From the NCBI GenBank assembly GCA_964545855.1, contig CAZJHD010000022.1, positions 5,568 to 69,567 of the forward strand: a stretch of 64,000 nucleotides of DNA, in the 5' to 3' direction. How positions within the stretch are numbered: position 1 is the stretch's first letter; each line of letters opens with the position of its first letter. This document shows, piece by piece, positions 40,538 to 48,831 of this stretch. This DNA comes from CAZJHD01 sp964545855. Its GTDB lineage: Bacteria; Planctomycetota; UBA1135; JACQFD01. Position numbers and translations under genes: made by a program. Under the pieces are notes generated by a model, which was given only the letters and a program-made list of their open reading frames with translations, was not told the DNA's origin and ran no database searches.

Positions 40538-41851
40538 ATGCCGCCGTCGCTCCCCATGAGGATCCTCGCGCTGAATCCCGGCAGCTCCTCCCTGCGCTTC
40601 CGGTGCGCCGACATCGGCGAGAGCGGCGACTCGATGCAGTGCGCGGCCGGCGCCGTGTCGTCCCTCGGGCCCGGCGCGAAGGCCTGGGCGGCCCGTGGAG
40701 CGGAGCGCGGGAAGCCCACACCGGCGCGGCTCCACGACGCGGCCGAGGCGGCCGAGTGGACGCTCCAGTGGATTCGGGAGAACCTCGCCGCCGACGGGCC
40801 GCGTGGCGCAGCGCTCGACGGCGTCGGGATCCGCTTCGTTCATGGGGGAGAACGCTTCCGTGCGACCACGCTCGTCGACGACGAGGTGCTCCGGGCCCTC
40901 GACGTGCTCCAGGATCTCGCGCCGCTGCACAACACCGCGAGCCTCGCGGTGCTCCGCACGGTGCGCGGGCTCGTGGGCCCGCGGCTGCCCGTCGCCGCCG
41001 TCTTCGACACCGCGTTCCACGCGACGCTCCCGGAGGTCGCGCGCGCCTACGCGCTGCCGCACGAGCTCGTCGCGCGGCACGGGCTTCGCCGCTTCGGATT
41101 CCACGGGCTCGCGCTCCGATCCGTCGTGGATCGCTTGGCCGCATGGAAGGGTGCGGAGGCCGCAGCAGGGCGGCTCGTCGCGCTCCACCTGGGGAGCGGC
41201 TGCTCTGTCTCCGCGATCCGAGGAGGGCGCTCCATCGACACGTCCATGGGCTTCAGTCCTCTCGAGGGGCTCGTCATGTCGACGCGCTCGGGCGATGTCG
41301 ACCCGACGGTGGTGCTCCATCTGGCGAGGCACGAGCGGACGCGCGTCGAGGAGGTGATCCGGTGGCTGAGCGATCGCTCGGGGCTCCTCGGCGTCTCGGG
41401 GGTGTCGTCCGACTTCCGCGAGATCGAGCGGCTGCGAGGCGAGGGACACGAACGCGCGGCGCTCGCCTTCGACCTCTTCGTCCACCGCGCGCGGAAGCAC
41501 CTCGCGGGAGCGATCGCGGTGCTCGGAGGCGTGGATCACGTGGTCTTCAGCGGCGGGATCGGCGAGCATTCCCGCGCGGCGAGACTCGCGATCCTGTCCG
41601 CGATGGAGTGGAGCGGAATTCGCATCGACCCCGAGCGCAACGATGCCGTCGGGAGCGAGCCGGCGACGATCTCCTCGCCGGACGCGGCGGTGCACGCGCA
41701 CGTGGTGCCCGCCGACGAGGAGACCGTCCTCCTGCGCGAGACCTCGCTGGCTCTCGCCTCGGCGGGACGCGGCTCCTCCAGCTCCCGATCCCCGGCTCCG
41801 GGACCCATGCACACGACGCAATCCACGACGACCCCTTCGATCGACTCATGA
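40538..41851 (+). CDS. ackA: Acetate kinase
   Basis: Converts acetyl phosphate and ADP to acetate and ATP. ASKHA-fold motifs are all visible: LNPGSSSLRFR at the N-terminus, GIRFVHGGERF, AAVFDTAFHATLP, RFGFHGLALRSV, VALHLGSGCSVSAI, MGFSPLEGLVMSTRSGD and FSGGIGEHS. A second ATG at 40556 (MRILALNPGSSS) fits the family start slightly better. The C-terminus has about 30 extra Ser/Thr/Pro-rich residues that overlap the phosphoketolase start by ATGA. In this pairing it takes acetyl phosphate made by phosphoketolase and yields ATP. Propionate or butyrate kinase activity is less likely given the neighbour. Confidence 0.93.
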   Translation: MPPSLPMRILALNPGSSSLRFRCADIGESGDSMQCAAGAVSSLGPGAKAWAARGAERGKPTPARLHDAAEAAEWTLQWIRENLAADGPRGAALDGVGIRFVHGGERFRATTLVDDEVLRALDVLQDLAPLHNTASLAVLRTVRGLVGPRLPVAAVFDTAFHATLPEVARAYALPHELVARHGLRRFGFHGLALRSVVDRLAAWKGAEAAAGRLVALHLGSGCSVSAIRGGRSIDTSMGFSPLEGLVMSTRSGDVDPTVVLHLARHERTRVEEVIRWLSDRSGLLGVSGVSSDFREIERLRGEGHERAALAFDLFVHRARKHLAGAIAVLGGVDHVVFSGGIGEHSRAARLAILSAMEWSGIRIDPERNDAVGSEPATISSPDAAVHAHVVPADEETVLLRETSLALASAGRGSSSSRSPAPGPMHTTQSTTTPSIDS

Positions 41852-44340
41852 ATCCGACTCCGCACTCCTCTCCCGCTCCCCGCACCGCCGGCACGTCCCG
41901 CGTGGCGCAGATCCTCCGCGAGGACGCGCGGCTCGCGCGATGGGCCGCCGGATCGGGCGTGGTCCGTCACACGCCCGCGACGATCACCCGCATCCACGAT
42001 CTCGCGCGCCGTCTGCCGGATGCCGGCGCCGAGGGTTCGCTCTTCGACGTCCTCGAGGCGCTCGATCGCCTGACGAATGCCGGCATGTGGCTCGTCGTCC
42101 ACGAGACCTACGCGCGGCGCGTGCGGCTCGACGGTGCGCCGCTCGCGCGCGAGGACTTCAAGCCGAAGCCCGAAGGACACACCGGAGGGGCGCTCAACAT
42201 GGTTCCGGCCTATGCCGGCTACCTCGCGGCGAACGCCGTCACCTCCGTGACGCGATCGTGGCTCATGGGGCAGGGCCACACCGTCGCGGCCATCGACTCC
42301 CTGAACCTCCTCGTGGGGAACACGACGCCCGCGCACGCGGCGCGCTACGCGGTCGACGACGCGGGGCTCAGCCGCTACGTCTCCGACTTCTACTCCTACC
42401 GGATCGGCGACGACGGCCGGCAGGAGTCGCCCCTCGGCAGCCACGTGAACGTGCACACGGCGGGCGGTCTCGCCGAGGGCGGCTACCTCGGCTTCGCGGA
42501 GCTGCAGTACGTCCACATGCCGCTCCCGGGAGAGCGCCTCGTGGTCTTCCTCAGCGACGGCGCCTTCGAGGAGCAGCGCGGGAGCGACTGGGCGGCGCGC
42601 TGGTGGCGCGCCGAGGACTCGGGTCTCGTCGTGCCCATCATGATCGCGAACGGACGGCGCATCGATCAGCGCACGACGATGTCGCAGCAGGGCGGCGTCT
42701 CCTGGTTCCGCCGCCACCTGAAGCTGAACGGATTCGATCCCATCGTCTTCGACGGGAAGGACCCCGCCGCCTACGTCTGGGCCATCCTCGAGATGGAGCG
42801 CCTCCTGGAGGAGCGCGGCGCGGAGGCGCGCCGCACCGGCAAGTACCCCGTGCAGCTCCCCTACGGGATCGCCGTCACGGTGAAGGGCCACGGCTTCCCG
42901 GGAGCGGGGACGAACGCCTCGCACAACCTTCCCCTCGGTGCGAACCCGTCCGTCGACGGCAAGGCCGCCTCGCGCTTCCGCTCGGGCGCGAAGCGTCTCT
43001 TCGTTCCGGAGACGGAGCTGCGGCCGGCACTCGCCGCCTTCGCGCGCCACGACGCGAGCGGTCGTCCTCGCGAGCGCGATCACGCGCTCGCCACGCGGAG
43101 GCCCGCCTACACGGTGCCGCCGGCCCAGGAGGCGCGCCCCGTTCCGGCGGATCGCGGCGATCGGAACGCGTGGACGCGCGGCTGCCCGATGGACGCCGTC
43201 GATCGCGGCTTCCAGGCGTGGGTCCGCGCGAATCCCGGGCTCCGGCCCCGCGTCGGCAATCCCGACGAGCTGCGCTCGAATCGGATGGGCGGAACCCTCG
43301 ACCTGCTCCGGCACCGCGTCACCGATCCCGAGAAGGGCGTCGCCGAGAGCGTCCACGGCGCGGTCATCACGGCGCTGAACGAGGAGGCGGTGGCAGCGGC
43401 GGCGATCGGCAACGAATCGGGCTTGAACCTCGTCGTCAGCTACGAGGCCTTCGCGGCGAAGATGCACGGCCTGCTCCGTCAGGAGATCATCTTCACGCAG
43501 CACGCGATCGCCGCGGGGCAGTCGCCGGGCTGGCTCTCGATGCCGCTCGTCCTCACGTCGCACCTCTGGGAGAACGGGAAGAACGAGCAGTCGCATCAGG
43601 ACCCGAGCCTCTGCGAGGCGCTCCTCTGCGAGGCGTCGCACGTCTCGCGCGTCCTGTTCCCGGCCGACACGAACGGCGCGGCGGCGGTGATCCACGCGGT
43701 CTTCCAGTCGCGTGCGCAGACGTGGACCCTCGTCGTCCCGAAGCAATCGCACGTCGCCGACCTCTTCGACGGGACGGAGGCGCGGACCCTGCTGGAGCGC
43801 GGCGGTGCTCGGCTCCCGTTCCTCGGCCACGAGCCGTCGAGGGCGCGCCTCGTGCTCACGGCGATCGGCGCCTACCAGCTCGAGGAGGTGGCGCGCGCCT
43901 CGCTGCGTCTCGCGGAGCGCGGAGTGGCGCACGCCGTGAACTACCTCCTGGAGCCGGGGCGATTCCGCGCGCCGCGCGACCGATTCGAGGAGGCGCATCT
44001 CGCTCGCGGCGCGACGCGAGACGAGCTCTTCCCGGCGGAGTCCGACCTCCGGATCTTCGTCGTGCACGGCCATCCGGAGCCGTTCCTGGGCACGCTGTCG
44101 CCGGTGCACACCGGCGCGCGAACGCGAGGGCTCGGGTATCGCAATCAGGGGGGAACGCTCGACGTGGCCGGGCTCCTCTTCGTGAACGGATGCACCTGGG
44201 CCCACGTCGTCGATGCCGCGGCGCAGCTCCTCGGCGTCGACCGCGCGACGCTCCTCGCCGCCGACGAGCTCGACGCGCTCGATGGGCGTCGATCGCCCCA
44301 GGGGATCCTGATCCCGTCGCCGCACGCGCCGGCGCGCTGA
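41848..44340 (+). CDS. xfp: Phosphoketolase (xylulose-5-P/fructose-6-P)
   Basis: An 830-residue thiamine-diphosphate enzyme that splits xylulose-5-phosphate (and often fructose-6-phosphate) into acetyl phosphate and a shorter sugar phosphate. Typical segments are KPKPEGHTGGALNMVPAYAGYL, MGQGH, VFLSDGAFEEQRGSDW, IMIANGRRIDQRTTM, VTVKGHGFPGAGTNASHNLPLG, and TNGAAAVIHAVF in the C-terminal half. Length is normal. Translation is coupled to ackA by ATGA. Together they form a shunt from C5/C6 sugar phosphates to acetate with ATP gain, bypassing lower glycolysis. Substrate preference cannot be told from sequence. Confidence 0.92.
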   Translation: MNPTPHSSPAPRTAGTSRVAQILREDARLARWAAGSGVVRHTPATITRIHDLARRLPDAGAEGSLFDVLEALDRLTNAGMWLVVHETYARRVRLDGAPLAREDFKPKPEGHTGGALNMVPAYAGYLAANAVTSVTRSWLMGQGHTVAAIDSLNLLVGNTTPAHAARYAVDDAGLSRYVSDFYSYRIGDDGRQESPLGSHVNVHTAGGLAEGGYLGFAELQYVHMPLPGERLVVFLSDGAFEEQRGSDWAARWWRAEDSGLVVPIMIANGRRIDQRTTMSQQGGVSWFRRHLKLNGFDPIVFDGKDPAAYVWAILEMERLLEERGAEARRTGKYPVQLPYGIAVTVKGHGFPGAGTNASHNLPLGANPSVDGKAASRFRSGAKRLFVPETELRPALAAFARHDASGRPRERDHALATRRPAYTVPPAQEARPVPADRGDRNAWTRGCPMDAVDRGFQAWVRANPGLRPRVGNPDELRSNRMGGTLDLLRHRVTDPEKGVAESVHGAVITALNEEAVAAAAIGNESGLNLVVSYEAFAAKMHGLLRQEIIFTQHAIAAGQSPGWLSMPLVLTSHLWENGKNEQSHQDPSLCEALLCEASHVSRVLFPADTNGAAAVIHAVFQSRAQTWTLVVPKQSHVADLFDGTEARTLLERGGARLPFLGHEPSRARLVLTAIGAYQLEEVARASLRLAERGVAHAVNYLLEPGRFRAPRDRFEEAHLARGATRDELFPAESDLRIFVVHGHPEPFLGTLSPVHTGARTRGLGYRNQGGTLDVAGLLFVNGCTWAHVVDAAAQLLGVDRATLLAADELDALDGRRSPQGILIPSPHAPAR

Positions 44341-44415
44341 CGGCCGCGCGCGAAACGGCGAAGCACCGCCCGCATCGAGGGAGGTCGCCCGGCGGCCGGA
44401 ATCTCCGGCCCGCCG

Positions 44416-45465
44416 GTGCGCCTCCCGATGCCCCGAGCGATCCTCCCGTCCGCACCGGTTCGTCCTCCCTCCGCCTCCGCGACCGCCGGCGGCGTGTGGG
44501 CCGTCCTCCTGGCCGGCGGCGAAGGACGCCGGCTCGCGCCGCTCACGACCGCTCTGTACGGCGAGCCCCGTCCGAAGCAGTTCGCGACGCTGCTCGGCGA
44601 CCGCTCGCTGCTGCAAGCGACGGCCGAGCGGGTCCGAGACCTCGTTCCGGCCGCGCGCTGCGTCACCGTCGTTCCCGAGGCCCATGCTCCACTCGCCCGG
44701 GCGCAGCTCGAGCGTGTCCTTCCGGGTTCCCACGTCCTCGCGCAGCCGCGGAACCTCGACACCGGTCCCGGTCTCCTGCTTCCGCTCGCGTGGATCCTCG
44801 CGCGGGATCCGGCCGCGACCGTCGCCTTCTTCCCGAGCGACCACCACGTCCCGCGGCCCGCGCCCTTCCTCGAGGCGGCGGCGGAGGCCGTCGCGGACGC
44901 GCGGCGGCGCGCGCCCTGGATCTCCCTCCTCGGCGTCCAGCCGGAGGGCCCAGAGACGGAGTACGGGTGGATCGTCCCCGGCGCTCGGCTCGGCGCCGGC
45001 AGAGCGCATCGCGTCGACCGCTTCGTCGAGAAGCCGGAGCTCGCGGTGGCGGAACGGCTCCACGCGAGCGGCGGCCTGGTGAACGCCTTCGTTCTCGTGG
45101 GAAGGGGAGCCGCCCTCTGGAGCCTCGCCGAGCGCCATCTCCCGGAGCCGGCGGCGCGGATCGGCGATCTGTTCCGCGGGCGCGGGGCCGAGCCTCGGGC
45201 CGACGAGATGCGCTCGGTCTACGCCGAGCTGCAGGCGACGAACTTCAGCCGCGAGGTCCTGGAGCGGGCTTCGAACCTCGCGGTGCTTCCGATCGCCGAC
45301 TCGGGGTGGTGCGACTGGGGCTCGCCCGCCCGCGTGCTCGAGAGCCTCCGGGGGACGCGGGACCTCGACGCGCTCCTCGCGCGCATCGAGGGGCGCCCGA
45401 GATGGTCGCCGCTCGGCCCGCGCTCGGCGCCGGTCCTCGCAGCGGCCGGTCCAACCCTTGTCTAG
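44416..45465 (+). CDS. Sugar-phosphate nucleotidylyltransferase, mannose-1-P guanylyltransferase type
   Basis: A 349-residue enzyme of the GDP-mannose pyrophosphorylase group. The nucleotide loop VLLAGGEGRRLAPLT lies at 30-44, PKQFATLLGDRSLLQ follows, then FFPSDHHVP, ETEYGWIVPG, RFVEKP and LVNAFVLVGRG; SGWCDWGSP near the end is typical of ManC-like proteins. Such enzymes make GDP-mannose for glycans. The GTG at 44416 and ATG at 44428 are both possible starts. There is no C-terminal isomerase domain. Its stop TAG shares the palindrome CTAG with the stop of the opposing HD-GYP gene (45462-45465). Confidence 0.85.
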   Translation: MRLPMPRAILPSAPVRPPSASATAGGVWAVLLAGGEGRRLAPLTTALYGEPRPKQFATLLGDRSLLQATAERVRDLVPAARCVTVVPEAHAPLARAQLERVLPGSHVLAQPRNLDTGPGLLLPLAWILARDPAATVAFFPSDHHVPRPAPFLEAAAEAVADARRRAPWISLLGVQPEGPETEYGWIVPGARLGAGRAHRVDRFVEKPELAVAERLHASGGLVNAFVLVGRGAALWSLAERHLPEPAARIGDLFRGRGAEPRADEMRSVYAELQATNFSREVLERASNLAVLPIADSGWCDWGSPARVLESLRGTRDLDALLARIEGRPRWSPLGPRSAPVLAAAGPTLV

Positions 45466-46535
45466 GCGACCTCGGCGGACAGGGCTGCTGCGTCGGCCAG
45501 AGACGTCGCTTCCTCCGCGAGCGACGGCGTGAGCGTCTTCCGGAGCTGGAGGAACGCGTCCGCCACCTGGGGGTCGAACTGGGTGCCGCGGCCCCGCTGG
45601 ATCACGTCGAAAGCCGCGTCGTCGGCCTGGGCCGCACGGTAGGGACGGTTGCTCGTGATCGCGTCGTAGCAGTCGGCGACCATGATGATCCGCGACGCGA
45701 GGGGCACCGCCTCGCCACGGAGCCCCGAGGGATAGCCACGGCCGTCGAATCGCTCGTGCTCGTGCTTCACGGCGGCGACGACGTCGCTGTAGGCGCCCAT
45801 GATCGGCTGCAGGATCCTCTCGCCGATGAGCGGATGCTCGCAGATGTGCTCGAACTCCGAAGGCGTGAGCGGGCCGTTCTTGAGGAGGACCTTCTCGGAG
45901 ATCCCGATCTTCCCCACGTCGTGCAGGAGCGCCGCGAGGTGGATCCGCCGCCGCGCGTCCCGCGTGAATCCCATCGTCTCGGCGATGCGGTCGGAGACGG
46001 CGGCCACCTTGAGCGAGTGGTTCTTCGTGTAGGCGTCCTTCGCCTCGAGAGTCAGCACGAGGCTCCGGATCGACTTCAGGAACATGGAGCGGAGCTCCCG
46101 CTGGCGCCGGTTCAGCTGCCGTCGCGACTTCTCCAGCGCCCGCGTCACGCGCGTCCGCAGGTCGTCGAGACGCACGGGCTTCGTGGCGTAGTCGTTGGCG
46201 CCCGCCTTCATGGCCGAGACGGCGCTCTCGATCGAGGCGAAGCCCGTGAGCGTCACGATCGGGACCGTCGGTGCGATCTCGCGGAGCGTCTCGACGAGGG
46301 CCGAGCCGCCGATCCCCGGAAGGCTCAGGTCGCAGATCATCATGTCGAAGATCTCGCGGCCGGCGTGATCGATCGCCGACTCTCCGTCGGCGGCGGCCGT
46401 CACTTCGTGGCCGTCGATCTCCAGGAGTTCACGAAGCGTCGAGAGGACGAGCGCGTCGTCGTCGATGGCGAGAATGCGAGCCAAGGTCGAGAACCTCCGG
46501 GGCCGAGGGAGCCCACGCGTGCCACGAATGCGCAC
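45462..46535 (-). CDS. Response regulator with HD-GYP c-di-GMP phosphodiesterase domain
   Basis: A 357-residue regulator with the same layout as the one at 33970: receiver (Asp69 in MMICDLSLPG, Lys119 in ATKPV), helical linker rich in Arg (LEKSRRQLNRRQRELRSMF), and HD-GYP domain with His205-Asp206 in LLHDVGKIGI and GYP at 267-269 in FDGRGYPSGL. The catalytic set is complete. The first 18 residues before LARILAIDDD are basic and may not be translated; a TTG at that point is an alternative start. No kinase gene is adjacent, so it is probably an orphan regulator controlled by a distant sensor. Confidence 0.9.
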   Translation of the reverse strand: MRIRGTRGLPRPRRFSTLARILAIDDDALVLSTLRELLEIDGHEVTAAADGESAIDHAGREIFDMMICDLSLPGIGGSALVETLREIAPTVPIVTLTGFASIESAVSAMKAGANDYATKPVRLDDLRTRVTRALEKSRRQLNRRQRELRSMFLKSIRSLVLTLEAKDAYTKNHSLKVAAVSDRIAETMGFTRDARRRIHLAALLHDVGKIGISEKVLLKNGPLTPSEFEHICEHPLIGERILQPIMGAYSDVVAAVKHEHERFDGRGYPSGLRGEAVPLASRIIMVADCYDAITSNRPYRAAQADDAAFDVIQRGRGTQFDPQVADAFLQLRKTLTPSLAEEATSLADAAALSAEVA

Positions 46536-46620
46536 CGGCGGGCGTCTGGCCCGGCGCGTTGCTGCGGCGAAGGTGTCGAACCGAGGTGTGCCGGGAGCGT
46601 GGCGATCGCGTGGGGTCAGT

Positions 46621-47220
46621 TCAACGACGCGGGCTCCGCTTTCGCACCCGTCGCGCGCCGGCGCCTCGCGCGAGGAAGAACGCGGCCACGAGCGTCTTCC
46701 CGTCGATGATCTCCCCGGACGCGATCCGGGCGAAGAGCTCGGCGTGCGTGAACTCCCGCGTCTCGATGTCCTCGTCGTCGTCGGGCTCGGCGCCCGGAGC
46801 GGCCGGGGAGAGTCCGCGGGCGAAGTAGAGGTGCATCACCTCCGTCGCGTAGCCGGGGACCGGCCAGAAGGACGTCACGCGCTCCCAGGAGGAGGCCCGG
46901 AGCCCGCACTCCTCCGCGAGCTCGCGCCGGGCCGTCGTGAGTGGTCGCTCGCCGCGCTCGAGCCGTCCGGCGGGCACTTCCCAGAGACGGCGTCGGGCCG
47001 CGTGCCGGTACTGTCGCACCAGGAGAACTCGGCCGGGCCGTGGGATCGGCACGAACACGGCGGCGCCTCCGTGGATCACGAGGTCGTGCGCGGCGCTCCG
47101 GCCGTCGCGGTAGCGCAGCGCGCACCGCACGACGTCGAAGATCTTCCCCGACGCGAGCGGACGGCGCGCGGTCTCTCGCGGGATCCCGAGGCGGTGCGGG
47201 CCGGAGCGCGCCGAGCTCAC
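46621..47220 (-). CDS. Nudix hydrolase, ADP-ribose pyrophosphatase-like
   Basis: A 199-residue Nudix enzyme. The full Nudix box GRLERGERPLTTARRELAEE followed by CGL spans 85-107, preceded by VLLVRQYRHAARRRLWEVPA, the pattern seen in ADP-ribose and sugar-nucleotide pyrophosphatases. It probably hydrolyses ADP-ribose or related nucleotide diphosphates. The start is a GTG overlapping the stop of the amidohydrolase gene (GTGA at 47217-47220), which shows translational coupling. The C-terminus is basic (RRVRKRSPRR). The exact substrate is not determinable. Confidence 0.87.
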   Translation of the reverse strand: MSSARSGPHRLGIPRETARRPLASGKIFDVVRCALRYRDGRSAAHDLVIHGGAAVFVPIPRPGRVLLVRQYRHAARRRLWEVPAGRLERGERPLTTARRELAEECGLRASSWERVTSFWPVPGYATEVMHLYFARGLSPAAPGAEPDDDEDIETREFTHAELFARIASGEIIDGKTLVAAFFLARGAGARRVRKRSPRR

Positions 47221-48578
47221 GAAAGGCCGGACCGCTCGAGGAGCCGTCGGCTCGCCTCCGTCGCTCCCGCCGCCACGGCGCGGGGGTCGAAGCGCGTTGG
47301 CCGGAACGCGAGCTTCAGCGGCTCGCCCTGGCAGAAGACGTCGCGGACGTTCCGCGGAGACGCGGCGTGCACCACGGTTGCGAAGGGATCGCGAGCCGGA
47401 GCGGTCGAGGGGAAGCCGGGATCGAGGACGATCACGTCCGCGCGCTTGCCGACCACGAGCGAACCGACGACGTCCTCGAGACCGATCGCCCGGGCGCCCT
47501 CGAGGGTGGCGAGGGAGAGAGCCGTGCGCGCGTCGAGCGCCAGCGCATCGCCGTGGCGCCGCGGCAGCAGGGCCGCGAGCGACATCTCGCGGAATGGATC
47601 GAGACGGTTGTTGCATGGAGCGCCGTCGCTCCCGAGCCCCACGGCCACTCCGTGGGCTCGGAGCCGCGGCACGTCGGCGATGCCCGAGGCGAGCTTCAGA
47701 TTGCTCGTCGGGCAGTGCGCGATGCCGGCGCCCGTGCGCGCGAGGATCTCCACCTCCCCGTCCTCGAGATGCACGCCGTGGGCGAGGGTCCAACGGCCCT
47801 GCCGCGCAGCGCCTTCCTCGGCGCCGCCGAGCCCGACGGAGGCGAGGTGGCGGACGCAGGGCGCGCCGAAGCGCCGCCGCACCGCGTCGACCTCGTCCCG
47901 GGTCTCGCTCGCGTGGGTGTGCACCCGGCGGCCGAGCCGCGCGGCGCGCGCACCGACCTCGAGGTGGAGCTCCGGCGTCGCCGAGAGCGCGAAGCGCGGC
48001 GCGTAGGCGTAGCGCACGCGGCCGCTTCCGGCTCCGTCGAAGCGTTCCGCGAGAGCCTCCGCCCCGTCGATCGATGCGGAGGTCGACTCCAGGAGGCGGT
48101 GCGGCGTCGTGCCGTCCAGGTCGAGATCCATCATCGCCTTGCCGGACCAACCGCCGATCCCCGATGCGACGATCTCCTCGAGGACCGCCTCGTGCCCATG
48201 GGTGGTGCCCATGTCGAGGATCGACGTGACGCCCGCCTCGACACACTCCGCGAGCCCCAGCCGCGCCGATGCACGGAGCGTCGACTCGTCGTGTGCCGCC
48301 TCGAGGGGCCACACGAATCGCCGGAGCCACTCCAGGAGGCCCGTTCCCTCGGCTTCCCCGCGGAACAGGGTCTGCACGAGATGCACGTGCGCCTGGACGA
48401 ATCCGGGGAGGACGAAGCAGCCGCTCGCATCGATCACGCGGTCGGGCGTCGTGCCGCGGGGCGCGGCTCCGACGGCGGCGATCGTCCCGTCGACGCACCA
48501 GAGGTCGCCCGGTACCGGCGCCGCGTCGGGCCGCGCGAGAGTGAGGAGCGTTCCTCCGGCGATCAGGAGCGTGGCCAC
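47217..48578 (-). CDS. Amidohydrolase, nucleobase/S-adenosylhomocysteine deaminase-like
   Basis: A 453-residue metal-dependent hydrolase of the MtaD/TrzA/guanine deaminase group. The metal site starts with His64/His66 in LPGFVQAHVHLVQTLFRG; further ligands are in VHTHASETRDEVD, LAHGVHLEDGEVE, and the catalytic Asp in VGLGSDGAPCNN. Family members deaminate guanine, thiomethyladenosine or related purines. A GTG at 48578 starts the conserved MATLLIAGGTLLTL strand. It is coupled to the Nudix gene, so the pair may salvage or detoxify purine derivatives. Some 250 bp separate it from the divergent sensor kinase gene. Confidence 0.86.
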   Translation of the reverse strand: MATLLIAGGTLLTLARPDAAPVPGDLWCVDGTIAAVGAAPRGTTPDRVIDASGCFVLPGFVQAHVHLVQTLFRGEAEGTGLLEWLRRFVWPLEAAHDESTLRASARLGLAECVEAGVTSILDMGTTHGHEAVLEEIVASGIGGWSGKAMMDLDLDGTTPHRLLESTSASIDGAEALAERFDGAGSGRVRYAYAPRFALSATPELHLEVGARAARLGRRVHTHASETRDEVDAVRRRFGAPCVRHLASVGLGGAEEGAARQGRWTLAHGVHLEDGEVEILARTGAGIAHCPTSNLKLASGIADVPRLRAHGVAVGLGSDGAPCNNRLDPFREMSLAALLPRRHGDALALDARTALSLATLEGARAIGLEDVVGSLVVGKRADVIVLDPGFPSTAPARDPFATVVHAASPRNVRDVFCQGEPLKLAFRPTRFDPRAVAAGATEASRRLLERSGLS

Positions 48579-48831
48579 GATCGTCGCAGTATGTCGTCGG
48601 AGCCGGATCGATCCGCCTGGGATCGGTGGGCGGTGCTCAAGGGAGGCTCCGGAAGGGATCGAAAGAAGGGTGGTCGCCCGAGCTGGCGCCGACCCACGGT
48701 CCGCCGGAGGTGTCGCCGAGGCATGGCGTGGAGGCGGCCGTACTCGATCCCCGACTGGCATGGAACGCCCGACCGACGCCCCGATGCCGCCCAGCGAGCC
48801 GACTCGACCCCGAGTCGGCGAGGTGTGATCG

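Noticed and set aside
41643..46709. A plus-strand open frame of nearly 1700 codons across xfp, the guanylyltransferase and the HD-GYP gene
   Set aside because: Low-complexity Arg/Pro/Ala composition, crosses genes on both strands with clear families; a GC artefact.
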